Assembly (NCBI RefSeq): GCF_038502225.1
Contig: NC_091301.1
Location: forward strand, 15,343,688 to 15,407,687
Direction of reading: 5' to 3'
Length of the DNA stretch: 64,000 bases
From: Cherax quadricarinatus
Lineage: Eukaryota; Arthropoda; Malacostraca; Decapoda; Parastacidae
The translations under genes were made by a program, and so were the position numbers. Below, piece by piece: positions 11,001 to 22,300 of the stretch (within the stretch, counting starts at the first letter, position 1; the number at the start of each line of letters is the position of its first letter). The notes beneath the pieces are model-generated. The model had not been told where the DNA came from and ran no database searches. It saw nothing but the letters and a program-made list of their open reading frames with translations.

Positions 11001-12139
11001 GTAAGACGCAGTTTGTTTACGTTTTGCAGGACTCCTGGGAGGGTTCCTCCCCCGCGCGCTGCAGTGGACGCGCCCGCTAGGGTCAAAACACTCGCCCAAA
11101 ACACAAATATCACATTGCTATCTGCTGTACCCGCTTGCTGCTCACACTCATTCACTCCTACCCAACCTTTATATCTCCCATCACTGTACCTCACACTCAA
11201 ATGCCGGAATAAACACCTCGATAGAGCCTTTTCTTGTCAAAACATGAAGTATCGGCAGTCAGTCCACCATCTCTTATTTGAATCCCCACGTTAACCACTT
11301 CCTAAAGTATTCTCCGGCCGTCTTTGGTAAATCCTGGGTGTATATCCCTTTGTCGAGGTGTCCGTCTTTACATCTCTCACATGTATATCCGTCCAAGTAT
11401 ACAATTATCACAATAATACACAAAATCGATCTGAGGAGAGTAACAGCGCACTCTTCAAATATGGCAGCGGTCTTCACTGGCTTGTTGAGTGCACCTCGGC
11501 CACTCTCTACCCAAACTTTATGCAACGCTTCGCTCATTTCCCAAAACTAACGCTGCCATTTTTTGCCCTCTTTCCCTCACACCACTATAGAATACACTTC
11601 TCTTCATTTATATCATTTATAAAATTCGTCTAAATCACCGGGGTAAAATATCGCGTTTTAAAATCGTTCCGCTGGGGAATCTGCGCGTCATTAGTGGAAC
11701 AAAACATAAAGAAAAATGTTGATGGTAAGTGAGTTTACGTAAATATATGAGTGGTCCAGCCTCCCGTTCTCTCTCTCTGTGGCAGCAGACATCGTCTCCT
11801 GGTCCTCACTCCACTCATCTCTCTCTCACTCCCTCTTCTATGCTCATTCCAACAATCTATCCTATACAATATATGTGTAATATAATATAACATCGCCGTG
11901 AGGGCAAGAAGAAACCCAAAGTAGCGATTTGTGGAAGTTTTCCTCCCTAGAAGTTGGTGGAGATCAAGTATCGACTGTGGGGCAGTGTTTGCATAGGTTA
12001 TTGATCACAGGTTCAATATGGACCAGCCAAATGTAAGATATAGAGAGGTTTCTTGAGCGTGTTCATGGGTGGTGCTAGTGGAGTACAATGGATGAGTGTG
12101 GTTCCCTTAGCAACAGGGCGGTGAGTCCCCCGGGTGGTG
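11001..12139. other. Low-repeat interval without recognised genes
   Basis: CpG is retained (for example 11041-11090) and tandem repeats are scarce. Short frames on both strands (11278-11550) lack supporting motifs. Runs of CT at 11768-11835 are the only simple repeats. This is among the least repetitive sequence in the window. Confidence 0.4.
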
Positions 12140-12215
12140 GTATATAAGAGGGAGGGTGGTTGGTGGTGGGCGCCACCCACACCAATCACACCCGCCCTAC
12201 CATCCGCCATTGGTC
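12085..12215 (+). promoter_or_regulatory. TATA-box promoter candidate with CCAAT-type motifs
   Basis: TATATAAG at 12141-12148 lies in GC-rich sequence. ACCAATCAC (12180) and its inverted form ATTGGTCC (12209) lie downstream. A start site would be expected near 12170, close upstream of the short frames described next. Confidence 0.4.
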
Positions 12216-12431
12216 CGCCCAGCTAATGCGCGCGAGGCTCACCTTCTGGGAACGCCGCCGCCGCCGCCACCACCGACTAGGTTTATTTTAATCGCGGGTA
12301 GGGAATACACCGCTTTTCCTCGAGCTGCATCTCGAAACGAGGCCAGAGATTTGGAGAATTTGCTGGAGGCTGCGGTGGAAGGCGAGAGAGGCGCGTGTGA
12401 GCGCCCGCTGGTCATCATCAAGCAACCATAA
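12156..12431 (+). CDS. Candidate small single-exon gene, unidentified
   Basis: A frame of up to 91 codons follows a TATA box (12141). If transcription starts ~25-30 bp after the TATA box, the ATG at 12156 would be excluded and another start must be used. The C-terminal half, REYTAFPRAASRNEARDLEN then LLEAAVEGERGACERPLVII, is not low-complexity. The middle holds a Pro run from a CCG repeat. A competing 21-codon frame starts at ATG 12226 (MRARLTFWERRRRR). A 3' flank with AATAAA near 12752 would give a ~600-nt transcript. This could equally be a short non-coding RNA unit. Confidence 0.25.
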   Translation: MVGGGRHPHQSHPPYHPPLVRPANAREAHLLGTPPPPPPPTRFILIAGREYTAFPRAASRNEARDLENLLEAAVEGERGACERPLVIIKQP

Positions 12432-12744
12432 TGGATAACCTTGCTGACCAAACTTACACAAGTATTTCCGATACACTGCCCTCAAATGTGGCTCCCAACC
12501 CACTAACTACTCATCTATCCTCCATCTTTACCCCCGCCACTAATTTTTAAAAAGTTATGATGGGGATGAAGAGCCTCTCTCATATTCTGGATAAGAATAG
12601 AAAGCGCCTTGAAAGTACAAGGTTACAGACGGCGACCATAACAGAAATAAATCAGTGTCAAGATTCATTTTTGTTATCCTAGGTCAACTTATATCCAATT
12701 TATACTAAATATTTGACAGTTGTAAATATTTAAACTTGTGTGCT

Positions 12745-12765
12745 GAACCTTAATAAAAACTTCTA
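12745..12765 (+). terminator. Candidate poly(A) signal
   Basis: CCTTAATAAAAACTTC contains a canonical AATAAA about 600 bp downstream of the TATA box at 12141. No other gene end is evident nearby; 12432-12880 has no other recognised feature. Confidence 0.3.
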
Positions 12766-12881
12766 TATAATTTCGAAGAAATAAGCGTGCGCCTGGATGA
12801 TTATTGTGACGATGTTTGACTCAAGCATCAATGATCCCAGCGGCAGTTGCCTTATTTTTACTCATTATCCTACTCACTAAA

Positions 12882-15606
12882 GTGTCCTTGATGTAAGCAA
12901 CTGCATCTCACTGTCCCTGATGTAAGCAACTGGACCTGACTATCCTTGATGCAAGGAACTGAATCACGCTGTCCTTGATACAAGGAACTGGATCACGCTC
13001 TCCTTGATACAAGGAACTGGATCACACTGTCCTTGATGCAAGGAACTGGATAACACTGTCCTTGATGTAAGGAACTGGATCACACTGTCCTTGATGCAAG
13101 GAACTGGATCACACTGTCCTTGATGCAACGAACTGGATCACGCTGTCCTTGATGCAAGGAACTGGATCTCACTGTCCTTGATGCAAGGAACTGATTCTCA
13201 CTGTCCTTGATGCAAGGAACTGGATATCACTGTTCTCGATGCAAGGAACTGGATCACTGTCCTTGATGCAAGGAACTGGATCTCACTGTCCTCGATGCAA
13301 GGAACTGGATCTCACTGTCCTTGATGCAAGGAACTGGATCACACTGTCCTCGATGCAAGGAACTGGATCATACTGTCCTTGATGCAAGGAACTGGATCAC
13401 ACTGTCCTTGATGCAAGGAACTGGATCACATTGTCCTTGATGCAAGGAACTGGATCACACTGTCCTTGATGCAAGGAACTGGATCACGCTGTCCTTGATT
13501 CAAGGAACTGGATCTCACTGTCCTTGATGCAAGGAACTGGATCTCACTGTCCTTGATGCAAGGAACTGGATCACACTGTCCTTGATGCAAGGAACTAGAT
13601 CACACTGTCCTTGATGCAAGGAACTGGATCACACTGTCCTAGATGCAAGGAACTGGATCACACTGTCCTTGATGCAAGGAACTGGATCACGCTGTCCTTG
13701 ATACAAGGAACTGGATCACACTGTCCTTGATGCAAAGAACTGGATCACACTGTCCTTGATGCAAGGAACTGGACCTGACTATCCTTGATACAAGGAACTG
13801 GACACGACTATCCTTGATACAAGGAACTGGATCACACTGTCCTTGATGCAAGGAACTGGATCACACTGTCCTTGATGCAAGGAACTGGACCTGACTTTAT
13901 CCTTGATACAAGGAAATGGATCTCACTGTCCTTGATGCAAGGAACTGGACCTGACTTTATCCTTGATACAAGGAACTGGATCTCACTGTCCTTGATGCAA
14001 GGAACTGGATCACACTGTCCTTGATGCAAGGAACTGGACCTGGCTTTATCCTTGATACAAGGAAATGGATCACACTGTCCTTGATGCAAGGAACTGGATC
14101 ACACTGTCCTTGATGCAAGGAACTGGTTCACACTGTCCTTGATGCAAGGAACTGGATCGCACTGTCCTTGATGCAAGGAACTGGATCGCACTGTCCTTGA
14201 TTTAAGGAACTGGATCACACTGTCCTTGATGTAAGGAACTGGACCTGACTATCCTTGCAACAAGGAGCTGGATCACACTGTCCTTGATGCAACGAACTGG
14301 ATCACACTGTCTTTGATGCAACGAACTGGACCTGACTTTATCCTTGATACAAGGAACTGGTTCACACTGTCCTTGATGCAAGTAACTGGATCACACTGTC
14401 CTTAATGCAAGGAACTGGATCACACTGTCCTTGATGCAAGGAACTGGATCACACTGTCCTTGATACAAGGAACTGGATCACACTGTCCTTGATGCAACGA
14501 ACTGGATCACACTGTCCTTGATGCAACGAACTGGATCACATTGTCCTTGATGCAACGAACTGGATCACATTGCCCTTGATACAAGGAACTTATCTCACTG
14601 TCCTTGATGCAAGGAACTGATTATCACTGTCCTTGATACAAGGAACTGGATCACACTGTCCTTGATACAAGGAACTGGATCACACTGTCCTTGATGCAAG
14701 GAACTGGATCACACTGTCCTTGATGCAAGGAACTGGACCTTACTATCCTTGATACAAGGAACTGGATCACACTGTCCTTGATGCAAGGAACTGGATCACA
14801 CTGTCCTTGATGAAAGGAACTGGATATAACTGTCCTTGATGCAAGGAACTGATTATCACTGTCCTTGATGCAAGGAACTGGATCTCACTGTCCTTGATGA
14901 AAGGAACTGGATATCACTGTCCTTGATGCAAGGAACTGATCTAACTGTCCTTGATGCAACGAACTGGATCACACTGTCCTCGAAGCAAGGAACTGGATCA
15001 CACTGTCCTTGATGCAAGGAACTGGATCACATTGTCCTTGATGCAAGGAACTGAATCACATTGTCCTTGATGCAAGGAATTGATCTCACTGTCCTTGATG
15101 CAAGGAACTGATTGTCACTGTCCTTGATGCAAGGAACTTGATCTCACTATCCTTGATGCAAAGAACTGGATTTCACTGTTCTTGATGTAATGAACTGGAT
15201 CTCACTATCCTTGATGCAAAGAACTGGATTTCACTGTCCTTGATGCAAGTAACTGGACCTAATTGTCCTTGATGCAAAGACTGGACCTAACTGTCCTTGA
15301 TGCAAGGAACTGGAGCTAACTGTCCTTGATGCACAGAACTGGACAAAACTGTCCTTGTTTACCTGGAGTTTACCTGGAGAGAGTTCCGGGGGTCAACGCC
15401 CCCGCGGCCCGGTCTGTGACCAGGCCTCCTGGTGGATCAGAGCCTGATCAACCAGGCTGTTGCTGCCGGCTGCACGCAAACCAACGTACGAGCCACAGCC
15501 CGGCTGATCAGGAACTGACTTTAGGTGCTTGTCCAGTGCCAGCTTGAAGACTGCCAAGGAATTGGACCTGACTTTGTCCCTGATACAAGGAATTGGACCT
15601 GACTTT
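12882..15606. repeat. Tandem array A, 29-bp unit
   Basis: About 85-90 units of 29 bp, each containing a CCTTGATGCAAGGAACTGG core followed by a variable ATCACACTGT-type linker. Most units differ by one to three substitutions; a CCTGACTTTATC variant recurs at 13890-14340. It is interrupted by a CR1-like fragment at 15357-15557, after which about 50 bp of array resumes. Frames here are artefacts. Confidence 0.96.
15357..15557 (-). mobile_element. CR1/L2-like LINE 3' end (short copy) in array A
   Basis: About 200 bp of LINE 3' end in minus orientation. It starts at the duplicated TTTACCTGGAG motif and breaks at GAAGACTGCCAA. It encodes the last residues of the RT C-terminal region seen more fully at 15607, 45511 and 58911. 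Array sequence lies on both sides. Confidence 0.85.
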
Positions 15607-15970
15607 GTTTACCTGGAGTTTACCTGGAGAGAGTTCCGGGGGTCAACGCCCCCGCGGCCCGGTCTGTGACCAGGCCTCCTGGTGGATCAGAGCCTGATCA
15701 ACCAGGCTGTTGCTGCTGGCTGCACGCAAACCAACGTACGAGCCACAGCCCGGCTGGTCAGGAACCGACTTTAGGTGCTTGTCCAGTGCCAGCTTGAAGA
15801 CTGCCAGGGGTCTGTTGGTAATCCCCCTTATGCATGCTGGGAGGCAGTTGAACAGTCTCGGGCCCCTGACACTTATTGTATGGTCTCTTAACGTGCTAGT
15901 GACACCCCTGCTTTTCATTGGGGGGATGTTGCATCGTCTGCCAAGTCTTTTGCTTTCGTAGTGAGTGATT
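15607..15970 (-). mobile_element. CR1/L2-like LINE 3' end between arrays A and B
   Basis: About 360 bp, minus orientation. The frame reads MKSRGVTSTLRDHTISVRGP, RLFNCLPACIRGITNRPLAV and FKLALDKHLKSVPDQPGCGS, the usual post-RT tail of CR1/L2 elements (conserved W/F-N-x-LP and FK-x-x-LDK). The element 3' end carries tandem CTCCAGGTAAA 11-mers. The 5' truncation at TTTCGTAGTGAGTG coincides with that of the copy at 35294-35651. Confidence 0.88.
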
Positions 15971-17897
15971 GTCCTTAATACAAGGAACTAAAACTGACCT
16001 TGACGTAAAAAACTAAACTTGACCTTGATGCAAGGCACTGAATTTGACATTGATACAAGGGACTGCACTTGATCTTGATGTAAGGAAGTAAACTTGACTT
16101 TGATGCAAGGAGCTAAACTTGACCTTGATGCAAGGGACTGAACTTGACCTTGATGCAAGGGACTGAACTTGACCTTGATGCAAGAAACTAAACTTGATCT
16201 TGATGCAAGGGACTGAACTTGACCTTGATACAAGAGACCGAACTTGACCTTGATACAAGGGATTGAACTTGACCTTGATAAAAGGGACTGAATTTGACCT
16301 TGATACAAGCGACTGAATTTGACCTTGATACAAGGGACTGAACTGGACCTTGATGCAAGGGACTGAACTTGACCTTGATACAAGGGACTTAACTTGACCT
16401 TGATAAAAGGGACTGAACTTGACCTTGATGTAAGGGATTGAACTTGACCTTGATACAAGGGACTGAACTTGACCTTGATACAAGGGACTGAACTTGACCT
16501 TGATGTAAGCAACTAAACTTGACCTTGATACAAGGTACTGAACTTGACCTTGATGTAAGGAACTGAACTTGACCTTGATAAAAGGGACTGAACTTGACCG
16601 TGATACAAGGGACTGAACTTGACCTTGATACAAGGGACTGAACTTGACCTTGATACAAGGAACTGAACTTGACCTTGATACAAGGGACTGAACTTGACCT
16701 TGATACAAGGGACTGAACTAGACCTTGATACAAGAGACTGAACTTGACCTTGATACAAGGGACTGAACTTGACCTTGATACAAGGGACTGAACTTGACCT
16801 TGATACAAGGGACTGAACTTGACCTTGATGTAAGGAACTGAACGTGACCTTGATACAAGGGACTGAACTTGACCTTGATACAAGGGACTGAACTTGACCT
16901 TGATACAAGGGACTGAACTTGACCTTGATACAAGGGACTGAACTTGACCTTGATACAAGGGACTGAACTTGACCTTGATACAAGGGACTGAACTTGACCT
17001 TGATGTAAGGAACTGAACGTGACCTTGATACAAGGGACTGAACTTGACCTTGATACAAGGGACTGAACTTGACCTTGATACAAGAGACTGAACTTGACCT
17101 TGATGTAAAGAACTGAAACTGACCTTGATACAAGAGACTGAGCTTGACCTTGATACAAGGAACTGAACTTGACCTTGATACAAGGGACTGAAATTGACCT
17201 TGATACAAGGGACTGAACTTGACCTTGATACAAGGGACTGAACTTGACCTTGATACAAGGGACTGAACTTGACCTTGATGCAAGGGACTGAACTTGACCT
17301 TGATACAAGGGACTTAACTTGACCTTGATACAAGGGACTGAACTTGACCTTGATACAAGGGACTTAACTTGACCTTGATACAAGGGACTGAACTTGACCT
17401 TGATACAAGGGACTGAACTTGACCTTGATACAAGGGACTGAACTTGACCTTGATACAAGGGACTGAACTTGACCTTGATACAAGGGACTGAACTTGACCT
17501 TGATACAAGGGACTGAACTTGACCTTGATACAAGGGACTGAACTTGACCTTGATACAAGGGACTGAACTTGACCTTGATACAAGGGACTGAACTTGACCT
17601 TGATACAAGGGACTGAACTTGACCTTGATACAAGGGACTGAACTTGACCTTGATGTAAGGGACTGAACTTGACCTTGATACAAGGGACTGAACTTGGTCT
17701 TAATACAAGGGACTGAACTTGACCTTGATACAAGGGACTGAACTTGGTCTTAATACAAGGGACTGAACTTGACCTTGATACAAGGGACTGAACTTGACCT
17801 TGATACAAGGGACTGAACTTGACCTTGATACAAGGGACTGAACTTGACCTTGATACAAGGGACTGAACTTGACCTTGATACAAGGGACTGAACTTGT
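15970..17897. repeat. Tandem array B, 25-bp unit
   Basis: About 75 units of 25 bp with core GACCTTGATACAAGGGACTG. The left part (15970-16600) is diverged; 17280-17690 is almost perfectly homogeneous. The CCTTGATxCAAGGxACTG core is shared with array A, whose unit is four bases longer. Open frames with the repeated peptide SPLYQGQVQSLVSRSSSVPC arise because the unit lacks stops on the minus strand. Confidence 0.96.
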
Positions 17898-18089
17898 CAG
17901 TATTCCTTGTTTCTGGTTAATAAAAATCATTATTACTTTATAATTAACAATAATATTTTGTAATATTTTGACGTAATAATTGTTATTTCTTAATCATCGT
18001 TACTTTCTTTATTACTCTGTTAGTTAATATTTTCTTGATTATTACATCTTAAAACACAGAAGCAAAGCCAGGGAGACATGAGGGATAAG

Positions 18090-21000
18090 AAGGGAGGAAG
18101 GTAGGGAGGTGAGGGAAGGGGACAGGTGGTAGGGAGGAAGGTAGGGAGGGTGAGGGAAGCGGACAGGTGGTGGGGAGGAAGGTAGGGAGGGTGAGGGAAG
18201 CGGACAGGTGGTGGGGAGGAAGGTAGGGAGGGTGAGGGAAGGGGACAGGTGGTGGGGAGGAAGGTAGGGAGGGTGAGGGAAGCGGACAGGTGGTGGGGAG
18301 GAAGGTAGGGAGGGTGAAGGAAGCGGACAGGTGGTGGGGAGGAAGGTAGGGAGGGTGAAGGAAGCGGACAGGTGGTGGGGAGGAAGGTAGGGAGGGTGAA
18401 GGAAGCGGACAGGTGGTGGGGAGGAAGGTAGGGAGGGTGAGGGAAGCGGACAGGTGGTGGGGAGGAGGGTAGGGAGGGTGATGGAAGGGGACAGGTGGTG
18501 GGGAGGAAGGTAGGGAGGGTGAGGGAAGCGGACAGGTGGTGGGGAGGAAGGTAGGGAGGGTGAGGGAAGCGGACAGGTGGTGGGGAGGAAGGTAGGGAGG
18601 GTGAGGGAAGGGGACAGGTGGTGGGGAGGAAGGTAGGGAGGGTGAGGGAAGCGGACAGGTGGTGGGGAGGAAGGTAGGGAGGGTGAAGGAAGCGGACAGG
18701 TGGTGGGGACGAAGGTAGGGAGGGTGAAGGAAGCGGACAGGTGGTGGGGAGGAAGGTAGGGAGGGTGAAGGAAGCGGACAGGTGGTGGGGAGGAAGGTAG
18801 GGAGGGTGAGGGAAGCGGACAGGTGGTGGGAAGGAGGGTAGGGAGGGTGAGGGAAGGGGACAGGTGGTGGGGAGGAAGGTAGGGAGGGTGAGGGAAGCGG
18901 ACAGGTGGTGGGGAGGAAGGTAGGGAGGGTGAGGGAAGCGGACAGGTGGTGGGGAGGAAGGTAGGGAGGGTGAGGGAAGCGGACAGGTGGTGGGGAGGAA
19001 GGTAGGGAGGGTGAGGGAAGCGGACAGGTGGTGGGGAGGAAGGTAGGGAGGGTGAAGGAAGCGGACAGGTGGTGGGGAGGAAGGTAGGGAGGGTGAAGGA
19101 AGCGGACAGGTGGTGGGGAGGAAGGTAGGGAGGGTGAAGGAAGCGGACAGGTGGTGGGGAGGAAGGTAGGGAGGGTGAGGGAAGCGGACAGGTGGTGGGG
19201 AGGAGGGTAGGGAGGGTGAGGGAAGGGGACAGGTGGTGGGGAGGAAGGTAGGGAGGGTGAGGGAAGCGGACAGGTGGTGGGGAGGAAGGTAGGGAGGGTG
19301 AGGGAAGCGGACAGGTGGTGGGGAGGAAGGTAGGGAGGGTGAGGGAAGGGGACAGGTGGTGGGGAGGAAGGTAGGGAGGGTGAGGGAAGCGGACAGGTGG
19401 TGGGGAGGAAGGTAGGGAGGGTGAGGGAAGCGGACAGGTGGTGGGGAGGAAGGTAGGGAGGGTGAGGGAAGGGGACAGGTGGTGGGGAGGAAGGTAGAAA
19501 GGGTGAGGGAAGCGGACAGGTGGTGGGGAGGAAGGTAGGGAGGGTGAGGGAAGGGGACAGGTGGTGGGGAGGAAGGTAGGGAGGGTGAGGGAAGCGGACA
19601 GGTGGTGGGGAGGAAGGTAGGGAGGGTGAGGGAAGCGGACAGGTGGTGGGGAGGAAGGTAGGGAGGGTGAGGGAAGGGGACAGGTGGTGGGGAGGAAGGT
19701 AGGGAGGTGAGGGAAGCGGACAGGTGGTGGGGAGGAAGGTAGGGAGGTGAGGGAAGCGGACAGGTGGTGGGGAGGAAGGTAGGGAGGTGAGGGAAGCGGA
19801 CAGGTGGTGGGGAGGAAGGTAGGGAGGGTGAGGGAAGCGGACAGGTGGTGGGGAGGAAGGTAGGGAGGTGAGGGAAGCGGACAGGTGGTGGGGAGGAAGG
19901 TAGGGAGGGTGAGGGAAGCGGACAGGTGGTGGGGAGGAAGGTAGGGAGGGTGAGGGAAGCGGACAGGCTGTGGGGAGGAAGGTAGGGTGGGTGAGGGAAG
20001 GGGACAGGTGGTGGGGAGGAAGGTAGGGAGGGTGAGGGAAGCGGACAGGTGGTGGGGAGGAAGGTAGGGAGGTGAGGGAAGCGGACAGGTGGTGGGGAGG
20101 AAGGTAGGGAGGGTGAGGGAAGCGGACAGGTGGTGGGGAGGAAGGTAGGGAGGGTGAGGGAAGCGGACAGGTGGTGGGGAGGAAGGTAGGGAGGGTGAGG
20201 GAAGGGGACAGGTGGTGGGGAGGAAGGTAGGGAGGGTGAGGGAAGGGGACAGGTGGTGGGGAGGAAGGTAGGGAGGGTGAGGGAAGGGGACAGGTGGTGG
20301 GGAGGAAGGTAGGGAGGGTGAGGGAAGCGGACAGGTGGTGGGGAGGAAGGTAGGGAGGGTGAGGGAAGCGGACAGGTGGTGGGGAGGAAGGTAGGGAGGG
20401 TGAGGGAAGGGGACAGGTGGTGGGGAGGAAGGTAGGGAGGGTGAGGGAAGGGGACAGGTTGTGGGGAGGAAGGTAGGGAGGGTGAGGGAAGGGGACAGGT
20501 GGTGGGGAGGAAGGTAGGGAGGGTGAGGGAAGGGGACAGGTGGTGGGGAGGAAGGTAGGGAGGGTGAGGGAAGCGGACAGGTGGTGGGGAGGAAGGTAGG
20601 GAGGGTGAGGGAAGGGGACAAGTGGCGGGGAGGAAGGTAGGGAGGGTGAAGGAAGGGGACAAGTGGTGGGGAGGAATGTAGGGAGGGTGAGGGAAGGGGA
20701 CAGGTGGTGGGGAGGAAGGTAGGGAGGGTGAGGGAAGCGGACAGGTGGTGGGGAGGAAGGTAGGGAGGGTGAGGGAAGGGGACAGGTGGTGGGGAGGAAG
20801 GTAGGGAGGGTGAGGGAAGCGGACAGGTAGTGGGGAGGAAGGTAGGGAGGGTGAGGGAAGCGGACAGATGGTGGGGAGGAAGGTAGGGAGGGTGAAGGAA
20901 GGGGACAGGTGGTGGGGAGGAAGGTAGGGAGGGTGAGGGAAGCAGACAAGTGGTGGGGAGGAAGGTAGGGAGGGTGAGGGAAGCGGACAGGTGGTGGGGA

Positions 21001-21540
21001 GGAAGGTAGGGAGGGTGAGGGAAGGGGACAGGTGGTGGGGAGGAAGGTAGGAAGGGTGAAGGAAGGGGACAGGTGGTGGGGAGGAAGGTAGGGAGGGTGA
21101 GGGAAGCGGACAGGTGGTGGGGAGGAAGGTAGGGAGGGTGAGGGAAGGGGACAGGTGGTGGGGAGGAAGGTAGGGAGGGTGAGGGAAGGGGACAGGTGGT
21201 GGGGAGGAAGGTAGGGAGGGTGAGGGAAGGGGACAGGTGGTGGGGAGGAAGGTAGGGAGGGTGAGGGAAGCGGACAGGTGGTGGGGAGGAAGGTAGGGAG
21301 GGTGAAGGAAGGGGACAGGTGGTTGGGAGGAAGGTAGGGAGGGTGAGGGAAGCGGACAGGTGGTGGGGAGGAAGGTAGGGAGGGTGAAGGAAGGGGACAG
21401 GTGGTGGGGAGGAAGGTAGGGAGGGTGAAGGAAGGGGACAAGTGGTGGGGAGGAAGGTAGGGAGGGTGAGGGAAGGGGACAAGTGGTGGGGAGGAAGGTA
21501 GGGAGGGTGAAGGAAGGGGACAAGTGGTGAGGAGGAAGGG
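18090..21540. repeat. Tandem array C, 41-bp purine/G-rich unit
   Basis: About 84 units of 41 bp, purine-rich on the plus strand (GGGGAGGAAGGTAGGGAGGG core, then TGAGGGAAGCGGACAGGTGG). Units alternate between GAAGCGGAC and GAAGGGGAC variants and between GTGAGG and GTGAAGG. A 40-bp variant lacking one G recurs at 19703-20070. Because 41 is not a multiple of 3 and no phase contains a stop on the minus strand, three overlapping frames of more than 1,100 codons appear; none is a gene. Confidence 0.97.
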
Positions 21541-21718
21541 GACGTGAGGAGAGGGAATATGGGAAGGGGAGGGTGAGGGAAGATGACGAGAGAACGAGAC
21601 GGAGGGGGATGAGGGGGGAAGGTTAGGGAAGAGAACGGGGAGAGGGGGGTGGGGGAGGGGGGAGGGGGGAGGGTTTGAGGGAGTAGGGGGTAGGAAAGGG
21701 GAGGGGGAGGGGCTTTTA
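21541..21718. repeat. G-rich flank of array C
   Basis: Irregular GGGGGAGGGG-type sequence with a long G/A run at 21630-21715, probably decayed array C. Several GGG runs within short spacing could form G-quadruplexes. Confidence 0.6.
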
Positions 21719-22085
21719 AAAGTTATTTGTTAAGATCTTTTTTTAACCTCGAAATTTTGTTGGTTAGTCTTGTTCTGCTTTTGTTACTTGTGTGTGTGTG
21801 TGTGTGTGTGTCAGAATTTTTGTGCGTAAAATTTAGAATTTCATGGCTTCAGGCAGCCCGTTACTCATGATCATTTGTGCTGGTCCTGACGGGTTTAGCG
21901 TTTCTCCATCAAGATAATAAAACTAATAATAATAATTATAATATGTTTCTCCCTTGATTGTCCCGTGGTTGAAAGTTATATGTGTCATAGTGTGTGTGTG
22001 ATGCTAGATGTATCCCCGTATAACATAACCCTAGTCTATTCTACCTCAACCCATCCAGTTACTGGTATCTCAACCATAAAACACT
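21719..22085. other. Unassigned spacer with SINE fragment and (GT)n
   Basis: A GT tract lies at 21789-21811. Around 21880-21935, GACGGGTTTAGCG followed by AATAATAATA resembles the 3' part of the SINE described at 55056, in reverse. No gene is seen. Confidence 0.4.
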
Positions 22086-22089
22086 CAAG

Positions 22090-22235
22090 AGAGGTCAAAG
22101 ACCTGTAGCTCAACACCCTCAAGAAGGCCAGGAGCTGTAGATCAACCCCTTCTAGAGGTCAAGTAGCTATAGACCGACACCTTCGAGAGGCCCAGGAACT
22201 GTGGCTCAACACTTTCCAGAAGTTCGAGGAACTGG
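22090..22235. repeat. Short diverged 32-bp tandem repeat
   Basis: About four and a half units of 32 bp, each a GAGGTCAAAGACCT-like 14-mer plus a GTAGCTCAACACCCTCAA-like 18-mer. It has the same period as array E, which starts 70 bp downstream, but a different sequence. Confidence 0.65.
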
Positions 22236-22300
22236 TACTCAAGCCATGGTGAAGATGGTTTTCAGGTGGTGATCAGCCTCTCGCAACGCTGCACTCAAAC

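Noticed and set aside
15326..15961. Plus-strand frames over CR1 3' ends (also 35289-35644, 45625-45876, 58901-59262)
   Set aside because: Shadows opposite the real minus-strand RT tail; the minus strand carries the recognisable protein.
16013..17883. Frames of 189-321 codons on the minus strand (YQGQVQSLVSRSSS repeats)
   Set aside because: Product of the 25-bp array B; overlapping frames encode the same peptide.
18020..21523. Open frames of 1,130-1,167 codons on the minus strand
   Set aside because: They exist in all three minus frames of the 41-bp array, consist only of repeat units, and have no start context, domain or splice signal.
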